A DNA stretch of 64,000 nt, from positions 186,001-250,000 of the forward strand of contig JARFXP010000001.1 of NCBI GenBank assembly GCA_029194675.1. The letters run 5' to 3'. Origin of the DNA: Nitrospira sp. (lineage in GTDB: Bacteria > Nitrospirota > Nitrospiria > Nitrospirales > Nitrospiraceae). The translations under genes and the position numbers were made by a program. The notes under the pieces were generated by a model, which was given only the letters and a program-made list of their open reading frames with translations, was not told the DNA's origin and searched no databases. This document shows positions 7,714-17,566 of this stretch, piece by piece. How positions within the stretch are numbered: the first letter of the stretch is position 1; the number at the start of each line of letters is the position of its first letter.

Positions 7714-10700
7714 ATGATGTTATGCAGTAGAATCATGGCTGTTTTATTGTGCACCGTCTTCATGACCGCCACGTCGGGGTTTGCAGCGGCGTCTGTGTCG
7801 CCTCCGACTACCCCAACATCCGAATATCTCCCAAGCGTATCTCAGATGCTGGGCATACCGCTCCAGTTTGAGGCTAATCAGAGCCAGCTCAATGACCAGG
7901 TCAAGTTCCTTGCACGAGGAAAGGGCTATACCCTGTTCTTGACGCCCACTGAATCAGTCATGGTGCTCCTGCAGCGGAATACAACGGCGCGGGGGCCTGA
8001 TCAACAGGGACGCGATCCGCTGGCTATGGCCAAGCCCACTCCAATCCACCAGGCCGTGGTCCGGATGAAGCTCGAAGGAGCCAACCCCTCGCCGACCATT
8101 GATGGAATGGATCAACTCCCAGGGATCGTGAACTACTTCATCGGCAACGATCCGGCCAAATGGCGGACTAACATCCCGACCTACGCAAAGGTCCACTACA
8201 AAGACGCCTATCCGGGAATCGATCTGGCCTACTATGGCAACCAGGGCAAGTTGGAATATGACTTTATCGTCTCACCAGGGGCAGATCCAAACCAGATCAA
8301 GCTGGCCTTCGAGGGCGCGTCAGACATCACGGTGGCTGAAAGCGGCGACTTGTTGCTGGCAACCGCCCTCGGTGACGTATGTGTCCAGAAGCCGATCGTG
8401 TATCAACTTGACAAGGATGGGCACAAGACTCTGGTGGCGGGGGACTATGTACCCTCTTCAGGGAATCTGTCTCATGTGCAGATTCAGCTTGCCGCATATG
8501 ACCGTGAGAAACCGCTGGTGATCGATCCGGTGGTCATCTACAGCACTTACCTGGGTGGCAGCAGTTCCGACATTGGACGTGGCATCGCGGTGGACGGCGT
8601 CGGGGCGACCTACGTCACGGGGGACACAATCTCTCCGAATTTTCCCCTGCTGTCGTCCAGCCAAGGAGCATTTGCTGGAATTGTTGATGCTTTTGTCACT
8701 AAGCTCGATGCCACGGGGACTCGGATCTACAGCACCTACCTGGGTGGCAGCGGTTCCGACATTGGACATGGTATCGCGGTGGATGGCGCCGGAACGGCCT
8801 ACGTCACGGGGCAGACAGCTTCCTCGAATTTTCCCCTGCTGTCCGCGAGCCAAGGGGTATTCGCAGGAGGTTTTGATGCCTTTGTCACCAAGCTCGATGC
8901 CACGGGAGCGCGGGTCTACAGCACCTATTTGGGTGGCAGCGATATCGATGAGGGATATGGCATTGCGGTGGATGGCACCGGGGCAGCCTACGTCACGGGG
9001 CGGACATCGTCCTTGAACTTTCCCGTGCTGTCTGCGAGCCAAGGCGTATTCGCAGGATTGTCTGACGCCTTCGTCACCAAGTTCAATGCCGCAGGAGCGC
9101 GAGTCTACAGCACCTTCCTGGGTGGCAGCAGTTCCGACTTTGGACGTGGCATTGCGGTGGACGGCGCAGGATCGGCCTATGTCACGGGGTGGACATCCTC
9201 CACGAATTTTCCCGTGCTGTCGGCGAGCCAAGGGGTGGTCGGAGGAATTGAAGATGCCTTTGTCACCAAGCTCGATGTTACGGGGGCTCGGGTCTACAGC
9301 ACCTACTTAGGGGGGAGCAATAATGATGAAGGCCGTGGCATCGCGGTGGATGGCGCCGGGGCGGCCTACGTCACGGGGCGGACATCGTCCTTGAACTTTC
9401 CCGTGCTGTCTGCGAGTCAAGGAGTATACGCAGGAAATATTGATGCCTTTGTCACCAAGCTCGATGCCACGGGGGCTCGCGTTTACAACACCTATCTGGG
9501 TGGCAGCAATACCGAGGAGGGACGTGGCATCGCGGTGAACGGCGCAGGATCGGCCTATGTCACGGGGTGGACATCCTCCACGAATTTTCCCGTGCTGTCG
9601 GCGAGCCAAGGGCTGTTCGGAGGATTTGAAGATGTTTTTGTGACGAAGCTCGATACCATGGGGGCTCGGGTCTACAGCACCTACTTGGGTGGCAGCCAAA
9701 TGGATGAGGGATATGGCATCGCGGTGGACGGCGCCGGAGGGGCCTACGTCACAGGGCAGACAGCTTCCCCGAATTTTCCCGTGCTGTCCGCGAGCCAAGG
9801 GGGACACGCAGGACTTGGTGATGCCTTTATCACCAAGCTCGTGGACAAGCCCATCGCCGACGCCGGACCAGATCAACCGGTGGTGACCGTCCCGCCGACG
9901 CCACCTGCACCGCCAGTGCTGATGGGTACACTGGTGACATTGGATGGGAGCGCTTCTACCGGTAGCTCACTGACCTACAGCTGGACCCAGGTTCCTGGAG
10001 GACCGACCGTGGCACTCACTGGGCCCACCACAGCCCATCCGACATTCACGGCACCGAACGTGCCCGTTGCCGGAGCGACCGTCACCTTTCAGCTGATCGT
10101 GTGCGAAGGGACCACCAGCAATTGCAGTGATCCCGATACGGTCAATGTCCATATCATGAACGTCAATCGTCCCCCAGTGGCTGAGGCGGGGCTGGACCAA
10201 ACGGTGCAAGAAGGCAGTCCGGTCTTGCTCAATGGAAGTGCCAGTTACGATCCGGATGTCGAATCCATCACCTATACCTGGCTCCAGATCTTTGGGCCTA
10301 CGGTGACGGTGGCCTATCCGAATAGCGCCACCCCGAGTTTCACGGCACCGCCGGTCGGGGCCAGTGGGGGGCAGGTGGACTTCGAACTCATTGTCACCGA
10401 TGCGCGGGGCTCGAATCATGCCGATTACGTCTCCGTCTTCATTTCGAACGTGAATCAGCCGCCGGTCAGTAACGCCGGACTGGATCAAGCCCGAAATGAG
10501 AATACGCTCGTGACGTTGGATGGGAGCAACAGCACCGACCCTGATCTGGATACCCTCCACTTCAGTTGGAGCCAGACCGGTGGGCCAAGCGTGGTACTCA
10601 CGGGAGCGAACACTCCGAATCCGACCTTCACTGCACCGAATGTCGGTCCTGGTGGCGGGCTGTTGACCTTCCAACTCGTGGTCAACGATGGGCAGGCGAG

Positions 10701-11127
10701 CGGCGGTGCCGACACCGTGCAGGTCGCGGTTCAAGATGTCAACGATCCACCCGTCTGTACTTTGGCACAGCCCAGTGTTGCAGTGCTCTGGCCGCCGAAC
10801 CACACGATGGCAGAAGTAAGCATCCTGGGCATCACTGATCCGAGCAACAGCACCGTCACCATCTCCTATCTCCGGGTGACCCAGGATGAGCCGATCAACG
10901 GTTTGGGCGATGGGGACACGGGTCCGGACGCCTTCGAGTCAGGAAACAATATCCTGCTGCGTGCCGAGCGGGCGGGCTCTGGGAACGGGCGTGTCTATAC
11001 GGTGCAATTTAGGGCGACGGATCCTGATGGGGACAGCTGTACCGGCACGGTCAAGGTCTCCGTCCCCAAGAGCATCAAAGACACCGCCGTGGACAGTGGC
11101 CAAAATTACAATTCCTTTGGCCCCTAG
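7714..11127 (+). CDS. Large exported SBBP-repeat / PKD-domain protein
   Basis: 1137 residues with a signal peptide (residues 1-27, cleavage near GFAAA). The N-terminal domain (about 40-270; LQFEANQSQLNDQVKFLARGKGY, NYFIGNDPAKWRTNIPTYAKV, YPGIDLAYYGNQGKLEYDF) is the one usually found in front of SBBP repeats. Seven 63-residue SBBP repeats follow (about 275-715), each with YSTYLGGS, GIAVDGAGxAYVTG and NFPVLSASQG, consistent with a seven-bladed propeller. Three PKD/Ig-like domains (AGPDQ or AGLDQ starts) and a C-terminal beta domain with CTLAQPSVAVLWPPNHTM complete it. The likely role is cell-surface adhesion or binding. AGGAGGG precedes the ATG. Monocistronic, followed by a long palindrome. Confidence 0.85.
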   Translation: MMLCSRIMAVLLCTVFMTATSGFAAASVSPPTTPTSEYLPSVSQMLGIPLQFEANQSQLNDQVKFLARGKGYTLFLTPTESVMVLLQRNTTARGPDQQGRDPLAMAKPTPIHQAVVRMKLEGANPSPTIDGMDQLPGIVNYFIGNDPAKWRTNIPTYAKVHYKDAYPGIDLAYYGNQGKLEYDFIVSPGADPNQIKLAFEGASDITVAESGDLLLATALGDVCVQKPIVYQLDKDGHKTLVAGDYVPSSGNLSHVQIQLAAYDREKPLVIDPVVIYSTYLGGSSSDIGRGIAVDGVGATYVTGDTISPNFPLLSSSQGAFAGIVDAFVTKLDATGTRIYSTYLGGSGSDIGHGIAVDGAGTAYVTGQTASSNFPLLSASQGVFAGGFDAFVTKLDATGARVYSTYLGGSDIDEGYGIAVDGTGAAYVTGRTSSLNFPVLSASQGVFAGLSDAFVTKFNAAGARVYSTFLGGSSSDFGRGIAVDGAGSAYVTGWTSSTNFPVLSASQGVVGGIEDAFVTKLDVTGARVYSTYLGGSNNDEGRGIAVDGAGAAYVTGRTSSLNFPVLSASQGVYAGNIDAFVTKLDATGARVYNTYLGGSNTEEGRGIAVNGAGSAYVTGWTSSTNFPVLSASQGLFGGFEDVFVTKLDTMGARVYSTYLGGSQMDEGYGIAVDGAGGAYVTGQTASPNFPVLSASQGGHAGLGDAFITKLVDKPIADAGPDQPVVTVPPTPPAPPVLMGTLVTLDGSASTGSSLTYSWTQVPGGPTVALTGPTTAHPTFTAPNVPVAGATVTFQLIVCEGTTSNCSDPDTVNVHIMNVNRPPVAEAGLDQTVQEGSPVLLNGSASYDPDVESITYTWLQIFGPTVTVAYPNSATPSFTAPPVGASGGQVDFELIVTDARGSNHADYVSVFISNVNQPPVSNAGLDQARNENTLVTLDGSNSTDPDLDTLHFSWSQTGGPSVVLTGANTPNPTFTAPNVGPGGGLLTFQLVVNDGQASGGADTVQVAVQDVNDPPVCTLAQPSVAVLWPPNHTMAEVSILGITDPSNSTVTISYLRVTQDEPINGLGDGDTGPDAFESGNNILLRAERAGSGNGRVYTVQFRATDPDGDSCTGTVKVSVPKSIKDTAVDSGQNYNSFGP
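8536..9850 (+). repeat. Seven tandem 189-bp repeats inside the SBBP gene
   Basis: The codons for YSTYLGGS recur at about 8536, 8725, 8914, 9103, 9292, 9481 and 9670, a constant 189-bp period. Units 3 and 5 (TSSLNFP) and units 4 and 6 (WTSSTNFP) match each other better than their neighbours, which points to duplication of a 378-bp pair. Confidence 0.92.
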
Positions 11128-11143
11128 TACTCTCAGCATCAGC

Positions 11144-11169
11144 CGGACCGGCTCCCGGGAGCCGGTCCG
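11144..11169. terminator. 26-bp perfect palindrome after the SBBP gene
   Basis: A fully self-complementary GC-rich 26-mer centred on CCCGGG, 17 bases past the stop. It could act as a strong hairpin terminator, but no T run follows, so a role as a protein site or 3' stabiliser is also possible. Confidence 0.45.
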
Positions 11170-11170
11170 A

Positions 11171-11892
11171 ACACCTTGCCTTACCCCTATAGACATCTAG
11201 ACATCGGGGAACCCGGGTACGTTCTCGTTAGATTTTGCCAGTATCAGAGCTTGCACGAGGGTGCCAGTCTTGGTTGGTCGACCCCGACCTTATCGTTTAT
11301 CCGGTCGTCCTCCGTCCAATCACGTTTGTAAGTGTTCTCCCGCACGGCACACCTCTGGCGTCATACGCATATCTGACGGTATGAAGCGTGGAGAGGCGCC
11401 AGAGCCAGGCACCAGACTGGTCTCTGAGCGGTCGGGAGAAGATCGGTGCAACGAACGGCTCCTTCTGCTGGTATTCTCCAAGGTCGGCGCGTTGATGTTA
11501 CCGCAGCGAGGCGTTACAATGTGGATGGGGTCAGATCTTGGACCGTGCATCACCCAGAACTCTGAGCACCTGAAATGAGGGTCAGGACTTGTTTGGCCCC
11601 TCACAACATTATGAAACCGCGGGTATTCGAAGCAAATGACAAGGTGTGACCCTATTGCGCGTTTGGGCGCTGTGCAGAAGGAGCGGGCCGCTCATATCAC
11701 CGAAACTTAGCGGGATTGAGTAAAACTCTACGGTGACGGGTAGACGAGCGGATTGCCGATTTTTCCCCTTGTTCCTGACAGTCTTATTCATCGCTTTCCA
11801 TCCGGACTCGCGCGGCTCCCGTTGAAGCAAAGACGAAAGAGTACGGCTGCTGTTGATCTCGTGGACTCGTCTCGTTACGATGACCACCTTCC
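11171..11892. other. Intergenic stretch, nothing recognised
   Basis: About 720 bp with only short overlapping frames on both strands and no family resemblance, tRNA or repeat match seen. Confidence 0.4.
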
Positions 11893-12279
11893 ATGTGGCC
11901 CAAGATTTGGAAGACAGGAGTCACGGTGGTGATGCTGGCCGCGTCTCTTGCCGGTTGTGCGACCGGACGCTATACGTCGCTGGGTGAGGCGGAACAGACA
12001 GAGATTGAGCAGCTCCAAGAGAACGTCTACCGAGTGGAATATCGCGTGAGCGCCTTCACCTCGCAGGAACAGCTGGACCGCTATCTGCGTCGACGCTGTG
12101 CTGAGCTGACCCTCCGCGAGGGGTATGACTTTTTTCACCTGGCTCAGCGCGCCGACGTGCTTGGCTTCTCGCGTCGGACGGCCATGACGGTGACGCTGTA
12201 CAAAGGCCACAAACCTGTCGGGGCGGCAGACCTGTACCATGCCCAGGAGGTGTTAGCCGAGGCCGCGACTGCCCCGTAG
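11893..12279 (+). CDS. Small lipoprotein (CC0125/CC1285-like)
   Basis: 128 residues with a lipoprotein signal ending in the lipobox SLAGC (Cys22), so it should be anchored in the membrane. The mature part contains YRVEYRVSAFTSQEQLDRYLRRRCAELTLREGYDFFHL. That layout resembles small envelope lipoproteins of the CC0125/CC1285 type, where a short beta strand precedes an AELTL-x-G-YDYF helix. Function is unknown. The following hydrolase gene begins 83 bp downstream and is also a predicted lipoprotein. Confidence 0.7.
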   Translation: MWPKIWKTGVTVVMLAASLAGCATGRYTSLGEAEQTEIEQLQENVYRVEYRVSAFTSQEQLDRYLRRRCAELTLREGYDFFHLAQRADVLGFSRRTAMTVTLYKGHKPVGAADLYHAQEVLAEAATAP

Positions 12280-12362
12280 CCCTACCAATGTGCGTAAGGA
12301 CATACGAGGGTCTTGCGCCGGTCCTCGGACGCCGGCAATCTTCCGCTGATTTGCTTCACGGT

Positions 12363-13658
12363 ATGCACGTCAGGAGCTGCAACACATTGCGTCGGAAATG
12401 CGAGACCGGCAAACCACGCCTCTCTCTCGTACAAGCCCTCCTCACCGTGCTACTTATATTTCAGGCAGGTTGTGGAGCCGCGCAGCTCGGGATGTGCGCG
12501 CCGCATACGAAAGAAGAAGGTACGCCTACTCGGAATTGGGTCGAGTGTTTCGGCCAACCCTTTTCAGGCGGGGGAATGACCCATTCGGTGCTCTGCCTGC
12601 ACGACGGCACCGACAAGCCTCCGGTGCTGTTGCTCCATGAGTTGACTGGCCTGTCTCCGGGGACACTTGCCTATGCCGAGGAGCTCTCGAAGGACTTCAC
12701 CGTGTATGTGCCGCTGCTATTCGGCGAGAAAGGCAAGTTTTCACTTACGAAGGGATTGTGGGCCTATTGGTTCCGGGGATCAATGGAGTTTTTCCCCGGC
12801 GGTGAATGGGGCGTCCCGTCTCAAGGAAGCGCTCCTATTGTGAACTGGCTGCGAGGCGTAGTGCAGAAGGTCGGAGAGCGGCACCGTCAACAGTCCATCG
12901 GCATCATCGGCAACTGCATGACCGGTTCGATCCCTGTTGCGCTGCTTGATCACCCACAGGTCGCTGCGGTGGTGGTGGCGCAGCCTGCCTTGCCCCTCCG
13001 TTTCTTCTGGTGGTACACGGATGCCGACCACAAGTCTCTAGGCATTTCCTCAGAAGATATCGTTCACGCCGAACGCAGCACGGCCAAGATTTTCGGATTG
13101 AGGTTCCAAACTGACTGCATCTCGCATCCAGATAAAATGAACACGTTGCGGGAGCGTTTTCCTGACCGTTTTCAATTCGATGGAGAAATCGAGTACCGGA
13201 TGAAAGGAAAGCCAGCCAAGGCTCACAGCACATTGATCGGTTCGTGGAGCGAGCATGGCGAGGCGGGACGGCCATCGCGAGACGCGCGCGAAAAGGTTCG
13301 AGCTTTTCTCCTCAAAGGACTCAGTGAGGTTCGTCCGGCCGGAAAAGAAATACTGCCTCCCTTCACTTTGAGAAAAGACCCTCCTCTCGTTGAGATCAAG
13401 CATCCGCGCTCACCGAGAAGAACCTACGGTCCATTCTTGACTTTCCCTGTCGAAGCAGCTAAGCACATCACGCCCGGCGCTGCCCGAGAGCGGCGGTCGC
13501 ACCTCACCTTGTCAGGAAAGGAGCCCTCCCGATGGCCGAGCTACGACTCTTTTACGCAACCAACCGCAACTACCTCGGTGACGATCGCTGGCGCCCCAAG
13601 GGCTACGGCAAGAAATTCAGTGATGACGGGATCGAGAATCTCCGCTTCGGTCGTGTGA
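12363..13658 (+). CDS. Dienelactone-hydrolase-family lipoprotein
   Basis: An alpha/beta hydrolase of the dienelactone hydrolase type. Strand VLLLHELTGLSPG contributes the oxyanion region, and IGIIGNCMTGSIPVALL holds a nucleophile elbow with Cys (G-N-C-M-T-G) instead of Ser, as in dienelactone hydrolase. A late His lies in KAHSTLIG. The signal segment LVQALLTVLLIFQAGC ends in a lipobox Cys. The start at 12363 (MHVRSC) is preferred to 12288. About 100 C-terminal residues after the catalytic domain are low-complexity, and the last 127 bases overlap the next gene in another frame, so the original stop may have been lost. The substrate is unknown. Confidence 0.65.
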   Translation: MHVRSCNTLRRKCETGKPRLSLVQALLTVLLIFQAGCGAAQLGMCAPHTKEEGTPTRNWVECFGQPFSGGGMTHSVLCLHDGTDKPPVLLLHELTGLSPGTLAYAEELSKDFTVYVPLLFGEKGKFSLTKGLWAYWFRGSMEFFPGGEWGVPSQGSAPIVNWLRGVVQKVGERHRQQSIGIIGNCMTGSIPVALLDHPQVAAVVVAQPALPLRFFWWYTDADHKSLGISSEDIVHAERSTAKIFGLRFQTDCISHPDKMNTLRERFPDRFQFDGEIEYRMKGKPAKAHSTLIGSWSEHGEAGRPSRDAREKVRAFLLKGLSEVRPAGKEILPPFTLRKDPPLVEIKHPRSPRRTYGPFLTFPVEAAKHITPGAARERRSHLTLSGKEPSRWPSYDSFTQPTATTSVTIAGAPRATARNSVMTGSRISASVV

Positions 13659-14665
13659 TCGTCAAGGTCGATGAAGCCAAACTCACCAAGTATCTTGAGA
13701 CGGACTGCGAACCCATGGGACGGGGGGACGGCGAGGGGCTGATCACATACCTCTCCAAGTGCGCCGAGTCCGCCGACATCGTCGCCTATCGGGAAAAGAT
13801 CAATCGGTCGGTCGCCGAACAACAACAGGACAACATCAAGCTCGGCTCCCAAGCAGCCTTTTCAGATTTGCAAACGATCATGCGCAAAAACACGGATGTC
13901 GTGATTTTTATCCATGGCTTCAATGTCTCCTGGACCGACGCCGTCGGCACGGCCCTGTCGCTCCAGGAAATGCTGAACCACAGTCCCGAAAGGGATGCCG
14001 AACAGCACGTGCAAGTGGTGCTCTTCACGTGGCCGTCGGACGGAATGGCGTTGCCCTTCACCTCCTACAAATCGGATCGCTCGGAAGCGGCCGGATCCGG
14101 CAACGCTGTCGGCCGCGGCATTCTCAAGGTACGAGATTTTCTCGCAAGCCTGCGCCGCTCGGATGAACAGCTCTGCGAACAGGACCTTCACCTACTGTGT
14201 CATTCCATGGGCAACTATTTGTTGCAGAACGCCCTTGAGCGGTGCGACGCCTTCACCCCGGGGAACGCCTTACCCAGACTGTTCGAGCATATATTTCTGT
14301 GCGCGCCCGACGTGGACGACACGGCATTGGAAGAGGGCCAACCCTTGTGGCGAGCGCATGAATTGGCCAGAAGTGTCAGCGTCTACCATAATCGTGGCGA
14401 TGTCGCCTTGGTCGTGTCGGATTACACCAAAGGCAATCCCGATCGTCTGGGCTCCAACGGGCCGGCGCGACCGACTCATATCCATAACAAGGTCCATCAG
14501 ATCGATTGCACACCGATCGTCAAAGGTCTCGTGGAACACAGTTATTATCTGGTGGGAAACATCAATGCCGATATCCGCATGAGCATTGATGGCAAACCAC
14601 ACGACGATCCCACCCGACGTCGCGTTCGCGTGGGCTTGATGGGCAATCAGTGGGAAATGCGATAG
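13532..14665 (+). CDS. Alpha/beta hydrolase, DUF900 family
   Basis: 377 residues. The start MAELRLFYATNRNYLGDDRW is typical of the DUF900 family, which recognises the FYATNR motif. The core has VVIFIHGFNVSWTDAV (oxyanion loop), the nucleophile elbow LLCHSMGNYLLQ (catalytic Ser), an acidic strand HIFLCAPDVDDTAL, and a C-terminal His in VEHSYYL. A putative esterase or lipase without a known substrate; no signal peptide, so probably cytoplasmic. AAGGAG lies ten bases before the ATG. It overlaps the end of the preceding hydrolase frame by 127 bases. Confidence 0.85.
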   Translation: MAELRLFYATNRNYLGDDRWRPKGYGKKFSDDGIENLRFGRVIVKVDEAKLTKYLETDCEPMGRGDGEGLITYLSKCAESADIVAYREKINRSVAEQQQDNIKLGSQAAFSDLQTIMRKNTDVVIFIHGFNVSWTDAVGTALSLQEMLNHSPERDAEQHVQVVLFTWPSDGMALPFTSYKSDRSEAAGSGNAVGRGILKVRDFLASLRRSDEQLCEQDLHLLCHSMGNYLLQNALERCDAFTPGNALPRLFEHIFLCAPDVDDTALEEGQPLWRAHELARSVSVYHNRGDVALVVSDYTKGNPDRLGSNGPARPTHIHNKVHQIDCTPIVKGLVEHSYYLVGNINADIRMSIDGKPHDDPTRRRVRVGLMGNQWEMR

Positions 14666-14887
14666 ACGCAAGGAACGAGAGAACATGGATGGCTTTGCTT
14701 GACTCGTCTGAGTACGAGGGTGCCGGCTCTTGTGATCCACCATTAGTAGATCCAATCATCCGAAGGATCACGCGAACGGATCGAGATGCTTCGTCCACGT
14801 CCGGCTGCCTCGAGTTGTCACCGGTCGTTTCATTGACTCTCCTCGACCCAGGTGCTAAATTCCAACCGCCTTCGTGAAGTGTGACCC

Positions 14888-16174
14888 TTGTACGATCTGA
14901 AATATCTCCGCGAACACCTCGACCATATCCGCACCTCTCTCGGACGACGCGGGAACGACGTCTCGTGGGCTGATATCCAGAAATTGAGCGAAGAACGACG
15001 AGCCATTACGACGCAGGTCGAGCAGTTCAGGCACGCACTCAATAAGGGCTCGGAAGAGGTTGCTCGGCTGCGTCGAGCCAAAGAACCGGCTGAAGAAGCC
15101 ATGGCGGCGATGAAGCAGTTGGGGGATCGCATTAAGGACGCCGAGGGAACACTCCGAAAGGTCGAGGAGGCGCTCACTGACCTTGCGCTTCGCATCCCCA
15201 ATCTCCCCCATGCCTTGGTTCCGGTAGGGGCTGATGCATCAGAAAACGTCGAGGTCCGTCGATGGGGCACCCTCCCGTCTTTTTCGACCCCCCCCAAACC
15301 TCATTGGGAAGTCGGCGAGAACCTCGGGATCTTGGATTTCGATCGAGCCGCGAAGATTGCAGGGGCCAGGTTTTCCGTCATGACCGGGGCAGGTGCCAGG
15401 CTGGAACGAGCGCTGATCAACTACATGCTTGATCTGCACACAACCCAACATGGATATCGAGAGGTGATTCCTCCTTTCATGGTCAACCGTTCATCGATGA
15501 CCGGAACCGGTCAGCTTCCCAAGTTCGAGGAGGATCTTTTTCGCCTGCGAGATGAAGAGTACTTCTTGATTCCGACCGCCGAAGTGCCGGTGACGAACCT
15601 GCATCGTGAGGAGATCCTAGGAGTAGACTGCTTGCCGCTCCGCTATACGGCCTACACTCCTTGCTTCAGACGAGAGGCAGGGTCCTATGGAAAAGACACG
15701 AGAGGCCTGATTCGGCTCCACCAATTCAACAAGGTGGAGCTGGTGGCGTTTACGACACCGGATCGTTCATACGAAGAGCTTGAGCAGCTGACGGGTCATG
15801 CCGAGTCGATCTTGCAGGGTTTGAATCTTCCCTATCGCGTCATCACCCTTTGTACAGGTGATATGGGATTTTCTGCAGCGAAGACCTATGACATTGAAGT
15901 ATGGCTGCCTTCTCAGCAACAATACCGAGAGATTTCGTCCTGCAGCAATTTTGAATCTTTTCAAGCCAGACGAGCGAACATCAAGTATCGGCCAACCGGG
16001 GCAAAGAAAGAGGTGAAGGCCGACTTTGTCCATACGCTCAATGGTTCCGGACTGGCCGTCGGGCGAACCTTGGTGGCCATCTTGGAAAATTTCCAGCAGC
16101 CTGACGGCTCGGTTGAAATACCTCCTGTGCTGCGACCATATATGGGAGGAATGGATAGCATTAAACGAGAGTAA
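14888..16174 (+). CDS. serS: Seryl-tRNA synthetase
   Basis: Class II synthetase that charges tRNA-Ser (and tRNA-Sec where present). The N-terminal coiled-coil arm spans about residues 1-105. Motif 2 reads [22 protein letters not shown] and motif 3 [19 protein letters not shown] with [24 protein letters not shown] and [11 protein letters not shown] are diagnostic for SerRS. The length of 428 is usual. The start is a TTG at 14888 (MYDLKYLRE), which matches the family's first residues; no ATG fits. A tRNA-Ser(TGA) gene lies 5 kb downstream. Confidence 0.97.
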   Translation: MYDLKYLREHLDHIRTSLGRRGNDVSWADIQKLSEERRAITTQVEQFRHALNKGSEEVARLRRAKEPAEEAMAAMKQLGDRIKDAEGTLRKVEEALTDLALRIPNLPHALVPVGADASENVEVRRWGTLPSFSTPPKPHWEVGENLGILDFDRAAKIAGARFSVMTGAGARLERALINYMLDLHTTQHGYREVIPPFMVNRSSMTGTGQLPKFEEDLFRLRDEEYFLIPTAEVPVTNLHREEILGVDCLPLRYTAYTPCFRREAGSYGKDTRGLIRLHQFNKVELVAFTTPDRSYEELEQLTGHAESILQGLNLPYRVITLCTGDMGFSAAKTYDIEVWLPSQQQYREISSCSNFESFQARRANIKYRPTGAKKEVKADFVHTLNGSGLAVGRTLVAILENFQQPDGSVEIPPVLRPYMGGMDSIKRE

Positions 16175-16254
16175 GTTTACCCCGTCGTGCTCCACTAAAG
16201 AACGTTCCAGGTCCAGCACGTTTGGTTTAAAAAGTATCCGACCCCTTAACTTTG

Positions 16255-16380
16255 ATGTTGTTTTTGCCACCCTATTCGCCCGACCTGAACCCCGTCGAGC
16301 ACGACTTCGCCGCGCTCAAGAAACACCGGGAATATCAGGAAACCGCTTCCATCGACCAGATTGTGAAGGCCTATCAATGA
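16255..16380 (+). pseudogene. C-terminal fragment of an IS630-family transposase
   Basis: A 41-residue frame reads MLFLPPYSPDLNPVEHDFAA and then LKKHREY, ending TASIDQIVKAYQ before TGA. LPPYSPDLNPVE is the hallmark C-terminal DDE segment of IS630/Tc1-like transposases with the final catalytic Glu. The rest of the element is missing. It marks the left edge of the AT-richer island that follows. Confidence 0.85.
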
Positions 16381-16487
16381 TTATCGGCTTGGCCATAACA
16401 CCTTGAATTGGGAATCTAACTCGTGTACAAACCCGCCTCCGTTAAGAGGCCCTCGCAGAAAGAGCAAACTACAACAAAGGAGTCGAG

Positions 16488-16679
16488 ATGGGAGCACAGT
16501 GGTCCCTGAGTCAAGAAGAAGAAGACCTGCATCGGCAGCTGCTGTTTCGAAAGGCAAGAAAGGGCGACGAGAAAGCCACGTTGGAATTACAAGAAGTCTA
16601 TGGCGTCAGACTGTGGTCCGAGCAGGAACGGGCCGCGTTGGTCTATGACACGCCCAAACGCGGGAAACGGAAGGGGTGA
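16488..16679 (+). CDS. Small basic/acidic hypothetical protein
   Basis: 63 residues starting MGAQWSLSQEEEDLHRQLL and ending in the basic tail TPKRGKRKG. A strong AAAGGAG lies eight bases before the ATG, which is the main support for expression. The sequence is largely helical with charged residues and carries no motif I recognise. It stands between the IS630 fragment and the unknown minus-strand gene. Confidence 0.5.
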   Translation: MGAQWSLSQEEEDLHRQLLFRKARKGDEKATLELQEVYGVRLWSEQERAALVYDTPKRGKRKG

Positions 16680-16747
16680 ATCAGGCGAGTGGCGGTAACG
16701 GCTTACCCAAAACAGGTATTCCTGTTAGCCCTGGTGGTCGCAGACCA

Positions 16748-17506
16748 TTATTTTTTGTAAGCGTTTCGAACAGCTTCGTCTACAAGATTACCAAGTGGTA
16801 CCAGACAAACTTTAATCTCGCCGTATTCATCCTCCTTGGGAAAGATTCCGTCATCACAACGAATTTTCCAAAGAATTGTGTGATTAGCCGGATCACCCTG
16901 AAGAATCAATTCCCCTATGCGGATCTGCTCGTTTCCATAGATTGGAGATTGGGTCAAGTTCTCATAGATTACGTATTGCGTATCATTGATTGTCGATTCG
17001 CCCTTCTTGCTCAAATTCCTTAATGGCATTGACGGAAATCTGAAAGCTTGTGGAATGTAGAGTGTACTGCGGAAATCTCTGACTGTTTGTTGGCCTTTGT
17101 TTTTTACACAGAATCTGAAAGCTTCAAAAGATGGGCATGTGAATGTTGGTAAGGAGTTTCCTTCAAAACCTTCTAAAAACATCGTTAGAATTGTCGGCAG
17201 CGTATTGGACGACGGTTTTTGATGGAATGGTTCGTAACTGACTGCGTCGCCTTTCAATATGACCTGACCTCTCAAGATAAGGACGTCTGGCACGTCAAAC
17301 TTTCGAATCTGATTCTCGTCGAGGACAAAAGGAGTGTGATCCCGAATAACGTTAAGGAACTCAAAAGCCTTCTTGTCAGGTGTCTCGCCACGGAGAAGCC
17401 ACTGGTTCATATCGGATTCCCAGGAGCCAGTTGAAGAATCTCGTCGTGGATACGGCATAAACTGAAAGGTCCATCCAATGCATTTCTTGAGTTCTTGTCG
17501 GTTCAT
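16748..17506 (-). CDS. Unknown protein, probable partner of the TIR-TPR gene
   Basis: 252 residues, MNRQELKKCIGWTFQF to VDEAVRNAYKK. No signal peptide, membrane segment or recognisable catalytic motif; alternating hydrophobic stretches (DVLILRGQVILKG, YVIYENL, IRIGELILQG, HTILWKIRCDDG) suggest mostly beta structure, perhaps Ig-like. The composition is AT-richer than the surrounding core genes. It starts 60 bases after the TIR-TPR stop on the same strand, so the two are likely cotranscribed, and its job may be tied to that protein. No function is claimed. Confidence 0.65.
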   Translation of the reverse strand: MNRQELKKCIGWTFQFMPYPRRDSSTGSWESDMNQWLLRGETPDKKAFEFLNVIRDHTPFVLDENQIRKFDVPDVLILRGQVILKGDAVSYEPFHQKPSSNTLPTILTMFLEGFEGNSLPTFTCPSFEAFRFCVKNKGQQTVRDFRSTLYIPQAFRFPSMPLRNLSKKGESTINDTQYVIYENLTQSPIYGNEQIRIGELILQGDPANHTILWKIRCDDGIFPKEDEYGEIKVCLVPLGNLVDEAVRNAYKK

Positions 17507-17566
17507 CTGCCGTTAATTGAAATATGGCTAAACCCTGAAGCTTGAAAGAAAACAGCCAAATCAAAC

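Noticed and set aside
8458-9876. Long minus-strand frames of 257 and 189 codons opposite the SBBP repeats
   Set aside because: They arise from the repetitive codon pattern of the plus-strand gene; the translations are tandem artefacts (LARRQHGKIRG...) with no family.
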